NCBI GenBank assembly: GCA_025526935.1
Contig: JAHLKD010000029.1
Location: 248,001 to 312,000 of the forward strand
DNA: 64,000 nt
DNA from: Cladochytrium replicatum
Taxonomy: Eukaryota; Chytridiomycota; Chytridiomycetes; Cladochytriales; Cladochytriaceae
Reading direction: 5' to 3'
Shown: positions 1 to 11,160 of the stretch, in pieces
Numbering within the stretch: position 1 is the first letter of the stretch
Layout of the letters: every line of letters begins with the position of its first letter
The notes under the pieces: generated by a model
Told to the model about the DNA's origin: nothing
Database searches by the model: none
The model's input: only the letters and a program-made list of their open reading frames with translations
Program-made: the position numbers and the translations under genes

Positions 1-1554
1 TAGTGGTCAGGTTGCAACCACCGCTATAGGCTCAGATGCCTTCCAGGAGGCCGATGTTGTGGGCATCACTCGCTTTTGCACTAAATGGAATGTTGTGGTG
101 AGGTCTGTGGAAGAACTTCCTCGAAGAATCGATGAAGCATTTGAGATCGCTACATCAGGTCGTCCAGGACCTGTGTTGGTTGATCTGCCAAAGGATGTGA
201 CCGCTTCCATCCTTAAGCAACCGATCCGCGAACAGGTCACTATTCCAAAAGCCCCAAAATCGCCAAACTCAAACCGAGTTGATACGGAGGCTATCTCAAA
301 TGCAGCTCGATTGATCAACAACGCGAAGAAACCACTTCTCTATGTCGGACAAGGTATCATGATGCACCATGATGGCCCACGCCTGCTCAAAGAGCTGGCG
401 CACAAGGCTCGACTCCCTGTGACAACAACTCTTCAGGGCCTTGGAGCGTTTGACGAGCTCGACGAACTCAGTCTCCACATGCTTGGGATGCATGGATCGG
501 CTTACGCCAACCTTGCAATGCAGACTGCCGATGTAATCGTCGCTCTCGGTGCCCGCTTTGATGATCGTGTCACGCTCAACCTTAAGAGTGAGTCCGATAC
601 TTACATCAAGGTTCCTAGTGCTGATCCATATCCTTTGAAGAATTCGCTCCAACCGCAAGGGAAGCTGGGCAACACGGAAAAGGCGGAATTATCCACTTTG
701 ATATTCTTCCCAAACAAATCAACAAAGTCGTCAAGGCAAATGTGGCGGTTGTTGGAGATGTGACGGAGAACCTGCAGCATCTTCTCCCACTTATCCGCTC
801 AAACTCGTCTACAGACGCTATAGATCGCTCCGAGTGGCTCGATACTCTCCGCGATTGGAAAGAAAAATATCCATTCACCTATATTCCGTCTGTGTCTGGG
901 GAGAAGCTCAAGCCGCTGGAAGTTCTCGAGGAGCTTAACCGCCAGTGTGCACCGATCAAAGACAAAGTGATCATTACAACAGGTGTAGGCCAGCATCAAA
1001 TGTGGGCCGCTCAATACTTTCGCTGGCGACATCCTCGCACCTTTATCACCTCTGGCGGTTTGGGCACAATGGGATACGGCCTCCCATCTGCGATCGGAGC
1101 AAAAGTTGGCAGCCCAGACAAGATTGTAATCGACATTGACGGCGATGCATCGCTCAGCATGACAGCCATGGAGCTCATGACGGCCCGCCAGTTCAACATC
1201 CCTGTGAAGATCCTTTTACTCAACAACGATTTCCAGGGAATGGTGAAGCAATGGCAGGATCTTTTCTACGAAAAACGTTATTCGGGCACCGTGATGCGAA
1301 ATCCGGATTTTGTTAAGTTTGCCGAATCGATGTCTTGCGAGGGGCTTCGTGTGCAGACCAAGGAGCAACTACCGGGTGTGATAGAGCAGTTCTTGAAGGC
1401 CGAAGGACCGGTAATTTTAGAAGCCATCGTAGAAAAGAACGAGCATGTGTATCCTATGGTTCCTGCTGGGAAAGGTTTGCACGAAATGGAGCTGGGGGAT
1501 AACCAAATTGACGAGCCAAACCATAAGTTCTCAAATTCGTACATGGCACCTTGA
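1..1554 (+). CDS. ILV2: Acetolactate synthase catalytic subunit, 5'-truncated by window edge
   Basis: Thiamine-diphosphate enzyme that condenses two pyruvates (or pyruvate plus 2-oxobutyrate), the first committed step of valine, isoleucine and leucine synthesis in mitochondria. The frame is open from base 2 (SGQVATTAIGSDAFQEADVV...), so the N-terminus and the catalytic glutamate region lie upstream. Visible family blocks are SGRPGPVLVDLPKDVT, PVTTTLQGLG, LGMHGSAYANLA and GARFDDRV. Next come TTGVGQHQMWAAQ, TSGGLGTMGYGLP and the ThDP/Mg motif IDGDAS...LLLNN near 1132-1227. One intron, about 588-664 (GTGAGT...AG), joins LNLK to the GKGGIIHFDILP exon and restores the frame. The stop TGA is at 1552-1554. 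It lies just upstream of the cyclase on the same strand. Family assignment is very secure; only the exact acceptor is uncertain. Confidence 0.96.
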
Positions 1555-1837
1555 GATAGAAGTTTGGATAGTGTTAATGGCGAAGAAGCGGAGAGACGAA
1601 ATACCTCAGTGCTGCTTTGTCGAAGACATGGACAAAATGTATACCCTCTTGTACTGTTTTGTACAGATGGTTGCTGAGAATGAACTCGCACAAATAGTTA
1701 ACCGAGCACATGTGATGTGATTGGGAGCTAAAGTGACAGACCTTGGCAGTTGATTCAAGTCCTCGGACAAAAACGTCTTGGGCACACACTATGCAAAGCA
1801 ACCCGGTGCAAGGTCTGCATCTGTTGATCAATTTCGA

Positions 1838-4800
1838 ATGGACCATTCAGACAACCCCATCAATAATACGCAGAATCAAAAGACCATCTCTCCCAAAGTG
1901 TATCCGTTGATCCCGTCAGAAAATGAAGCGAATTCTAAGGATCAAACAGCTTTTGAGACCACTAGAACCAGTTCTCATTTCCCAGAATCAACGACTATCC
2001 CACGGCTCTCGATGTTCGCTACACTTCCACGAGCAAACAGAGTCCTCCCTTTGCAAGATGCTGACCCACCATCTCTTGCATCCTCTCCAAGAAGCTCAGC
2101 AGCATTACCAAACATTGGATCGGATCAGAGAAATCCCCCTCCAACAAATACCGACCCGGATAGGAAGCGACGGTTTTCGAATACTGAAAACGTTTTGGTA
2201 AGATCTTCGGCTTGGTCACTTGATGCCAGGAAAGCAGGGGATACTTCAGAGCCACATCACAAAACAAAGGTGGAAACTATTCTGCCTGGCGGTAACCAGT
2301 GGGAGAAGTGTTCCGAGGAGCCTGGACAATCTGGGAGCAAATCTCCCAAACAGAAAATCGATGTGACCAATAGCAATCAAAGCAAGGAACCGGACGACAA
2401 CAATATTGCATCCCAAGAATCGCTTCTCTCCGTTTTCTCCCACGACGCAGGCGCTCGTACCTTTCTCTTCCACGAAAATAGAAAGCTTATTCAATCAGAG
2501 CTGGCAGGCTCCAGCTGGCGGTCTCGAATCGACATCGGATCGAACGACAACGAAAGTGGATCACGCTCACTGTCGTTACGTGACCCTATTACAATGGTTT
2601 GCTTGGGAGATCAACGTTTGGAAGACCATCGACAGAACTCACGCCCGGCTCGACCTGCACTGGATGCAGTGCTAGCCATCCATATGACGGTTGATGTTCC
2701 GCAACATGAATTGATTCGGCAGCAGGCACATTTGAGTCCAGCGTCTTTTTCAAATACATTGAGCGTCACCCCTGATCCAATGAAACGCCGCAGTGCACTC
2801 TCACTGGCCATGCCGGTAGCAGAGTCTGTCAAAAGTGATTCCTCCGATGAACCTCAACCAACTGTGGGTGACAAACAAAATCTTTCAACAACACGGGGAG
2901 CGAGTCAAAACCACCGTAAATCAGTCTCAGCTCAGAGAGTTATTACGTTCAATCGAGAGGGCTTGTTCGACCTTACCGAACAGTCGCTGCAGATGACCAC
3001 CCTCACATTTCGGCCGGCGCAGCTAGAGAAAGCCTACCAGGTGGAATGCATCTACCAAAATGCAATTATAACGGCGGTAGGTACACATGGTAACCAGCTA
3101 TTGTTTCGATTACTTAATTTAGAACAATGCATCAGCGATTCTTTGCTTGGTTCGGCCTTTTGAATGTCGTTGCAAGGGGTTTGATCGTCTATCTATCCAC
3201 AGGAGTAACTTTTGGAGAGAACCATGCCTTTTGGATATCCTGGCTCGTTTCTCTCGTATTGTTCGTTCTAGCCGTTCTGGGATGCCTCAGATGGTCCTGT
3301 CTACCAAGAAAACTCTCTGATGCGAATAGGAATTCGGCAAATCCCCAACCACTGATCATTTACGTGTTGGATTTTTACCCAGCGATATCATCCGCTTGTT
3401 TGCTCGTCGTTTCAGCGCTGATATTATTTGTGAACGAGTTCCTAAGCATTTCTCAGGAAAATGCTCCGACCGGATTTATTATTGTTCAAACCAGCATCCT
3501 TACCTGCATGCTTTCAGGAATCTCAGTTGGTGAGACCAGTTAAGGGTATGAATGACGTTGTGCCCAAATCGTTCACATAGGTCAACTTCAAGCCTTCGTC
3601 GGTGGACTTGTACAGTGGCTCAGTGCGTCGGCCATACTGTCGGCGAGAGACTCTTCTAATCTCACACTCATTCTCATGGATTTCATACCACTATTGATGT
3701 GTGCTGTATTGGGTAAAGTCCGCACATGCAATGTCCGTGAATCCTCCCTTACTAGAACAAATATCAGTTTCACCATCAGTTTACCAAAACGACTATGATC
3801 GAAGGATGGGGTTAGTGAGTATTTTTGACATTAAACGGGAATTAACAATTTCAATAGCTACATCAAAGCAAAAGCTGTACAAAGAGAAAGCATGAATCTC
3901 TCCATCAAACAAAGAGAAGTAGATACGCTCCTGGAACTTGCCCTTCCGTTACCAGTTGCAAATGCTTGCCGAGTGTTGGCAGATGCTACTCTCCAGTCCG
4001 GAGGAAATATATCTAATAAGGAAGACGGCCCATATTCTTCCCTATCAGTGAGGATATCGTCATCAGCTGTCATGTTTGTAGAGTTCCATATCAAGGATAC
4101 CAATGGGGAGCGTGAGACGACAAGGAGGAATGCTCGATACATGGTTGATGCAATGAACTTTGTCTTCAGTAAGGTTGACGACTATATACAGAAAGTTCCT
4201 TCGATTGGTGAGTGGCAGAATTGGAGAAAAATAGTTTGTGCTGATGCATTCCTTCTTCATATCTTAAAAGAGAAGATAAAGGTAAAAACTCAGCCAACAA
4301 TTTTTTATCGCAACCACAACACTAAACACAAATTGTGAACGCCTTTTCGGAACAGACCGTGGGAAGCAAGGCATTATTCTGTCTTGGGCTTTTCGAGCCA
4401 TTCTCTTCACCTATCGACCTAATCAAGTTGGCCATCTTCATCAAGACCACATTTGCGGATAGATGTAAAATCCTCGCAGACGCTGGGGAGTTGACGGAAG
4501 AATCACGTATGGACATACACACAAAAATGGGCGTCGAGACAGGTACGCAATGACAACTGTTGATTTCAAAGTTGGAGTGCTCACAAATCTCAAAATAGGA
4601 CCATTGGTAACGCACAGAATCAATTTGATTTTTGATGTCTAAAATGATCACAGGTTGCCGGAATTGTTGGGACCAACAAGTTCGTTTATGACATGTTAGG
4701 GTCACACATTTTGTTTGTTGAAGAGATTTAATGGGATTGTTTCACAGTTACGGGGATACGGTCAACACTTCGTCACGCTGCTTAACTGCCGCAACCGAGG

Positions 4801-7309
4801 GCCAGATCGTCACAACCCGGAATATGGCTGATATGCTTGACAGTGGTGAGTTTCGTCCTTCAAGGGACAGAGATTTTAATAGAGCTGAAAAATCTATCTA
4901 AAAACACACGTTATTCAGTAGTGAGTTTTGAGTCACTGGGCGTCCGACACCTCAAAGGGAAAGGCGACATGGAGCTCTTCAACATCATCGAGCTCAAAGC
5001 GGATGTCACGGGGTCATTCACTGATCCAAATTTCTCTCAAGTTGCTTCCACATATTCTTTGCCGGCGAAGAAGGGAGATCTTGACCGCAAAAGACCTTTG
5101 ACGCTCCTCAGGTCAGTGGAGAATCCATCCAAACCTAAGCTCCGAATACCACCAATAAAGAGAGCTCTAACGAGGAGCTATGAATCAATACAAGCAAAAA
5201 GAACTTCCAACGAAATGTCGTTCCGGGATGCGTCACCCTCTGTAGCTGCTAAATTTCCGACATCACAGGCCGACCTCATACAACAGTTCATACGGCGAAC
5301 TCAAAGGCCAAACACAGTCACACCTGATCCAGTTTCACTTCCTAATCTAAAAATCATCAGTGGTTCCAACATCAGTAACCCCAACAACATGCACAGGTTA
5401 GCACTCGAGAACTGGAGCCTCAGCTTTTTCGAAGTTGGGGTAAGTATTATTGTTCATGGATGAGAAATCACTCATGCTTTGGAAATCTAGCTTGAAAAGG
5501 ACTATCTGAACTACCATGTCTGGAGAAGCCACAAGGCATTCATGACCCATATCGGAACCGCCATTGTCTACGGCTTCGGACTTTGGATTTTAGTCGAAGT
5601 AGACACGCATGCCTGCTGTACATTCTCCAACTTTTTCCAACAGCAAAACACCGACCCCTCTACAAAACTTGCTGGAAACTGCAACACAAATACTTGCTTA
5701 GAATATCCCCCAGGCTACCTACCCATATCCGAAATTGTGTCACCTTACGTTATCAACAGAGCAGGGATGCTTCTTTTCTTTGTGAATCTCTCTGTGCTTG
5801 CAGCTAGCTGGTATCTCGGTTTGCAGGAGATTCGAAGAAATACAACAATGGGAGATCGAGGCACAATCTCCGAGCTTATAGCAACTCTCGTCAACCCCAA
5901 GAATAACTTTCTCTGCCAGTATCGAGTACGATTGCGGTACATTCTATACGTTATATGCTATTGTGCAACCTCAGCATATCAAGAAGTTGCTATCATCGGC
6001 CGACGCTTCGATCGATACAGAAGCTTCACAATACCACTTTTGATACTAAGATCTGCATGGGGCCTCAATGCTCCCGGTATCCCTTTCCAAAAGATGGTGA
6101 TTTGGTCATCCATCATGCATATTTGCGGGCTATGTACTCTCTTTGGCTTGTTCCGTGCGAGAGACTTTCGGACAAATCCCGCGGTACCCATACTAGAGAT
6201 TTCACAATCTATCAGTGGCCACATTCTGGTGGTCTTCACCTGCTGGCTCAGGAAAAAGACTGTCAGGATGGATTTCGTGACGGAGATCGTTTCGGATCGT
6301 CAGCGAGTGATGACAGAGAACGAGGGAAACCGGAGCCAGAACCTGCTTGTTGCGTTGTTCCCGTTGTGGGTTGCAAGGTGGCTCGAGAACAACCCACCGG
6401 ACGTGCCATACCCGATCGAAAGCTTTGACAGTGTCACCTTGATGTACTGCGACATTGTAAAGTTCACGGACCTGTGCTCATCTCAAGAGCCAGTCCATGT
6501 CATCACACTTCTCAACAAGCTCTTTTGTGGATTTGACTTCATTTGCCGAGATCTCCACATTGAGAAGGTAGACAGCAACCTACTGAACGATGAAAAGGTT
6601 CCCTAAATTTATGGAATTCATGCTCCCTTAGATTACAACGATAGGAGATGCGTATTTCGGTATGTTTTGATGCAGCAATACAATACGATTCATTTAACGG
6701 CTCCCAAGCATGCGGAGGCCTTGTCGGTGACTCTTTACCCTCCAATCGAACTGATAATCACGGAGTGACCGTTTGCAGAGCAGCACTTCAAATGGACAAG
6801 CTCATCTTTCGGCTTAATGAGTCTACGTTTGTCAAAGAGACCATCGGGCGTCGAGTCAGTATACGAACGGGAATACACACTGGTAAAAGGAAAACGACAA
6901 TTCAGTTCTTCAATGAATACTGACAGTATCGGGAAAAATCGAAGGCCCAGTCCAGGGAACGGTCATCGGTGGGGCGAAAAAGTTTCGCTACGACATCATC
7001 GGTAACCAGGCTGAATGTTTATTTTTCACGGAATCTCATGCTTATTGTGTTGGCTTTGCAGGACCAGCGGTTAGTACATGCGAAGAGGTTCAAACACGAA
7101 GCGTCGACGGACGTATCACAATCACCGGCACAACCTATCAACTTGTTTGCGGCGAATTCGAGTTTCTACTGACACCGCGCCCAGAGCTCCGAATAGAAGG
7201 AACGGCGTGTTACTTTCTTGATCCTTCAAACAACTTTGGATCACCCTATGCAACTATGCACCGCTCCTCATTTTTCTCTCCTGCAACGATATTACCCAGT
7301 TCTCCCTAA
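1838..7309 (+). CDS. Twelve-TM class III adenylyl cyclase with two complementary catalytic domains
   Basis: Sixteen exons (1838-3076, 3136-3529, 3581-3712, 3756-3810, 3858-4207, 4271-4281, 4356-4542, 4599-4606, 4654-4700, 4748-4845, 4919-5439, 5491-6567, 6632-6659, 6709-6882, 6927-7001, 7062-7309) sum to 1548 codons. Order: a disordered Ser-rich N-terminus (about 1-413), six hydrophobic segments (about 414-600), cyclase domain Ca (about 620-840), a linker, six more hydrophobic segments (about 1025-1270), and cyclase domain Cb (about 1325-1510). Ca has EKIKTVGS, FVYDMLG and DTVNTSSR, so it carries the purine-selecting Lys/Asp and the transition-state Asn/Arg. Both metal aspartates are replaced (VMFVEFH; TVGS). 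Cb has both metal aspartates (MYCDIVKFT; TIGDAYF) but lacks the Asn/Arg pair (DIIGPAVSTCEE). Lys/Asp predicts ATP rather than GTP as substrate (inference). The first ATG in frame is at 1838. The acceptor of exon 15 is less certain, since it gives GIHTV instead of GIHTG. Confidence 0.88.
4271..4281 (+). other. 11-nt coding micro-exon of the cyclase gene
   Basis: The exon completes a split Glu codon and adds Lys-Ile-Lys, giving the canonical EKIK that precedes TVGSKALF in the next exon. It is flanked by ...CTTAAAAG before and GTAAAA after. Without it the conserved cyclase block EKIKT(I/V)GS is lost and the frame breaks. Confidence 0.8.
4599..4606 (+). other. 8-nt coding micro-exon of the cyclase gene
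   Basis: The exon GACCATTG completes a split Gly codon and adds Pro-Leu. This turns ...GVETG / VAGIVG into GVETGPLVAGIVG, the usual cyclase block around the glycine-rich turn. It is flanked by AAAATAG before and GTAACG after, with introns of 56 and 47 nt. Confidence 0.78.
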
Positions 7310-7703
7310 TTTCAGAACCATTCGTGCCATTGCTTTTTCATATTTCATATTGATAATCATAGATACTTTGAACCATTGATTGAAGGAAGTAGGCATTAGG
7401 ATGATTCACGTTGCCTTTCATCGGCAAATCTTCCCTCACAGGAACTTCGGTTGATTTTACTGAAAAGAGTAGAAGAATCGCGCAGATAAGGGTAAATACT
7501 GGAGGGTTAGAAATCCTATTAAAAATGAATTCCATTGCAAATAGAAATGGCGACGATGCAAAGCAGAGACCATCACCCGCTCATAGTGTTTCCATCACCT
7601 TCAAAAGGAACCTGAAATGCAATAGAAACCCGACCATAATTGATATACACAATGAGATCCACTCCAAAAAACCACTTACAGGAGCTTCATAAAAAAATTC
7701 TAC
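7310..7703. other. Convergent intergenic region
   Basis: This lies between the cyclase stop and the protease stop on the opposite strand. It presumably holds both 3' UTRs. No gene or repeat is seen. Confidence 0.6.
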
Positions 7704-9169
7704 TCACGCAGAAAGGACACCGATGACCAACGCACAGATCAACGACAAGACTTCCCACCTCGCTGCTGCGCTCGATGTACCAGCACTGGATTTTGAGGTT
7801 GATTCTGCGATATCAGTGCTCGAGAAAATGGCTGCGAGCCCCTTTGTACGGATCGGCGTTGCAATTCCGAACCTCAATCCTCCGTAGTCCCAAACCGAGT
7901 ACACCGACCTTAGCAACGAGTTCCCAATAATCCCCTTAATCCCGACATTCGTCCCTCCCGTCAAATCCCCTCCCGCGATCGATGACACACAAATGACACC
8001 CTGGTTGGTGCTCATCGAGAACTGCATATCGTTCCCGTTTATCACCCACTCTGCGCCCGCAAAGTTCAACCGAACCGTCGGGATCTTTGAAATGCTCGAG
8101 CACGAGATGGTGTACAGGTTCAACGAGTCGCTGAACGAGCCCGCTTGCGACGCACTCATTTTGGTGAATCCGAGCGAGTTGTGGAGGCTGTCGGTGAATT
8201 CGACGGGGAGGATGGTGAGCGAGGAGCCGGTGTCGAAGACAACGCTGTAGCCTGGGTTGCCGAGGTTGATTGTACCGATTCCGTCCATGGATACGGACTT
8301 CATGTTGGCGCTCCAGTAGATCGAGGGTGCGGATCGGCCGTCGTAGTTTGTCAGGCTGATCCAGGATACGTTGCCGGAGAAGCGTGCCTTGTCGACACCG
8401 CCGAAGGCAAAGCCGCCCGAGTTGAGGCTTTCGTCAATGTAGTATCCAAACACAGACGAGTTGACGAGTTTTTGGGAGACAAGCTGGTCGAAAAACATGG
8501 AGAATCCAGAGGTAGGGAGTAGGGAGAGACCGAGAATGGCGTCGACGTCTGAGATGCCGGCTGTGGAGTTGGCCTGAACGAATAGAAGGTTGGGGATTGT
8601 GAAAGTGTTGACGGAGACGGTTTCGTAGCTGTAGATTCCGGCGACACTGGATCCGTCGACATAGGCGATTCTGGGCGCTGCTTGGCCTCTTGTGGTGAAA
8701 GAAGAGCTAGCGGTGGCATTGAAGGATGGCAAACCACGACAGCTAGAGCTTGTGCAAAGTGTAGAGCGTACCCAGAGTTGGAACGAGCCTGTATCGAATA
8801 TGGCAGCGAAAGTTTGTTTTGGAGTGCCGAAGGAAATAGACGCTTGATACTATTGGCCAAATAGAAGTGAGCAAAGTTGATGCGAATGCCCACAATGGTT
8901 CGCCTACTGAAAAGAGAGATTGAATGGCGGAAATAGTGGAGATCTGGCGTCTAAATAGGTGAGACTCCAGCTTGTTGGGATCTGCAAGCTGTTCGGTGGA
9001 GTAATCATAAGTTTGGTGCACCCAGGAGTTCTTGAGCTCAACGCCAAAACTATTGAAGTGAATGAGTTGGTCAATGCTTGCTTCTTCATAAGGATTCGTC
9101 TTACATTTCAGCATTCGACACCGAGACCAGCGCTGCAACAGCAGCAGTGAATATTAGCGGAGAACGCAT
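7704..9169 (-). CDS. Pepsin-family aspartic protease, probably GPI-anchored (yapsin-like)
   Basis: Secreted or cell-surface endopeptidase. Three exons, complement 9169-9105, 9049-8908 and 8849-7704, give 450 residues in frame. The start encodes a signal peptide (MRSPLIFTAAVAALVSVSNA). A short propeptide follows, with LKNSWVHQTYDYST and LESHLFRRQIS. The mature domain starts near YQASISFGTPKQTF. Both catalytic motifs are present: IFDTGSFQLWV in the N-lobe and VFDTGSSLTILP in the C-lobe. The C-terminus is Ser/Thr/Ala-rich and ends in a hydrophobic stretch (EVLSLICALVIGVLSA), typical of a GPI-attachment signal. The start codon is supported by the signal peptide. It faces the mitochondrial carrier gene across a shared upstream region. 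Confidence 0.92.
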
Positions 9170-9849
9170 GCTTCAGTGGAGTAGGGAGTTCGGCTCCGTC
9201 GGTCAGTTCGGAAAGTTTGAGTTGGACGTGGCTGGACAAAACACTTTCTGACGGGAAGGACGCCAAGCGGTTGCGTACGCTGTGACAATACCGAGATTGG
9301 GCTTTCGCCAACCACCGTGATATTTAGCTTAGTGCCAGTGCCCAAACCGGATCTGCCCAGTCGGGGTTCCTGGGCAATTTATAAAAAGAACATGCCAAGA
9401 GAAAATCATCTGGAACACTTGCAACACTTGGAAGGTTGATCTGGTTTACATTTTCTAATAGCAGGAGATGTGCGAACTAAGCGTCTAATGGAATAGGCCT
9501 GGAATAGCCCGCAAACCATCTTTGTTGCCTGTCCTGGCCAGCACCACGAATGGGCAACCGCACTGATTTTACATTGACACTAGCGCATAACCGTCAATGC
9601 AGACACTACAAGTAGTGCATACTGTGGATATGCGACTCGGTGCATGTGTGTTCCTGGCTCGCTTGCATGCGTACGACCGTCGGTAGTCGTTCTGGGTGCA
9701 CTTCCACCTCATCCTCATCCAGTGCAGCCAAAAGAAAACCAACGATTTCTCAGCAGTTCACTGCCACAACTTCACTTCAAATAATAATAATAACTTAATA
9801 ATTCGTTCCATTCCACGGACAAACTCCCACACGTGCCCCACCCACACGG
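9170..9849. promoter_or_regulatory. Divergent promoter region, protease / mitochondrial carrier
   Basis: This 680-bp spacer separates two divergent start codons. A TATA-like TTTATAAAAAG lies near 9377-9387, about 210 bp from the protease ATG. A short AAT repeat lies at 9778-9793. Promoter function is inferred from position only. Confidence 0.45.
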
Positions 9850-10911
9850 ATGACCGTCCAAGAGCCTCCCCTCTATGCCTTTGTGTTCGGCGGAATCAGC
9901 TGCATGGTCGCGGCGGCAGCTACTAATCCTGTCGACGTCATCAAAGGTGGGTGCGTGGTGCATGATTGCTGTAACAAGATTTCAACCAATTTACGTCACA
10001 ACTGAATTTTAGTTCGGCTCCAACTGCAAGGCGAGAATGTTTCATCTTCCGTACGCTACGCGGGTTTTCTACGTGGCATGATGAAAATTGCACAGGAAGA
10101 AGGAGTTTCGCGTTTGTTCAGTGGGCTATCACCATCACTCCTCCGTGAAGCAACATATAGCACCCTCAGAATGGGTTTCTACCCCTTCTTCAAGTCTTTT
10201 CTTCAGTCTGCAGATGAAAAGGATATATCTCTAACTAAAAAGGTTGTCGCGGCTGGTGCTGGTGGTGCTGTCGCTGCCATGATTGCTTCTCCAAGTGACC
10301 TGGTGAAGGTCAGAATGCAAGCGGTGCCTCCACGCTACCACAGAATGAGGGATGCCTTCATTGAAATTGCAAAGACGGAGGGATGGAAGGGATTCTACAG
10401 AGGTGTCAGTCCTAATACCCAAAGAGCTATCTTTGTTACCGGATCACAGCTACCAAGGTGAGTTGATGGAGAGAGCTGAACTCAGTTGAGAGCACTGAAC
10501 CATCATCTTTATGAAAATCCAGCTATGATCAGTCCAAGCGAGTTCTTTTGAGCACTGGCTACTTTCAAGAAGGCTTCTTGCTCCATTCCATGTGCTCGAT
10601 GGTGTCCGGACTTGTTGCTGCAACTGCAAGCTCACCAATGGTAAGCCCAGGTTTCTTTTCCCCAAGTGGTTTTAATTGATTGTTCGCAGGATGTGGTGAA
10701 ATCCCGGTTTATGAATCAGGAATTCGTTGGTGGAAAAGGCAGCCGATATTCTTCGACCTGGGATTGTTTGGTCAAGACAGTCCGCGGAGAAGGAATCAGA
10801 GGATTATTTAGTGGATGGCTCCCAAACTGGTTACGTCTTGGTCCTCACACTTATATCACATTTGTGACGCTAGAAGCACTTCGAGTAATATCAGGTCTGA
10901 AGCCGGTCTAA
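9850..10911 (+). CDS. Mitochondrial carrier family protein (UCP/dicarboxylate-carrier type)
   Basis: Inner-mitochondrial-membrane solute carrier. Exons 9850-9946, 10013-10457, 10523-10640 and 10690-10911 give 293 residues, the usual size for SLC25 proteins. All three repeats show the Px(D/E)xxK signature: NPVDVIKVRLQ, SPSDLVKVRMQ and SPMDVVKSRFMN. Each is followed by the matching acidic/glycine block (EEGVSRLFSGLSPSLLRE, EGWKGFYRGVSPN, EGIRGLFSGWLPNWLR). SPSDLVKVRMQ and SSPMDVVKSRFMN resemble uncoupling-protein and dicarboxylate/oxoglutarate carriers. The substrate cannot be fixed from the sequence: proton or fatty-acid transport, dicarboxylate and C4-metabolite exchange all remain possible. 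Confidence 0.93.
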
Positions 10912-11160
10912 AATACGTCCATGCACAAAAGAATTGTCTCGTAACCTATGTCGATAATGCTCAGCTTGTCGGTTCTGATACCCACTGGTTAGATTGGCCC
11001 TTGGGAACGTGCTGGCAGTATCGCTGGTCAAATCGCTGTTCCTGGCTGGTGGTGATGTATGGATGTATGCACCCCCGCCATCTGTGATGAACCACTAGAT
11101 TTTCGCCAGATGAAAGTTAGCCCCAAAATTTATCACGAAAAATTTATCAATATAAAGAGC

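Noticed and set aside
8145-8893. ORFs of 125 and 180 codons overlapping the protease
   Set aside because: They are frame shadows of the aspartic protease exon 3.
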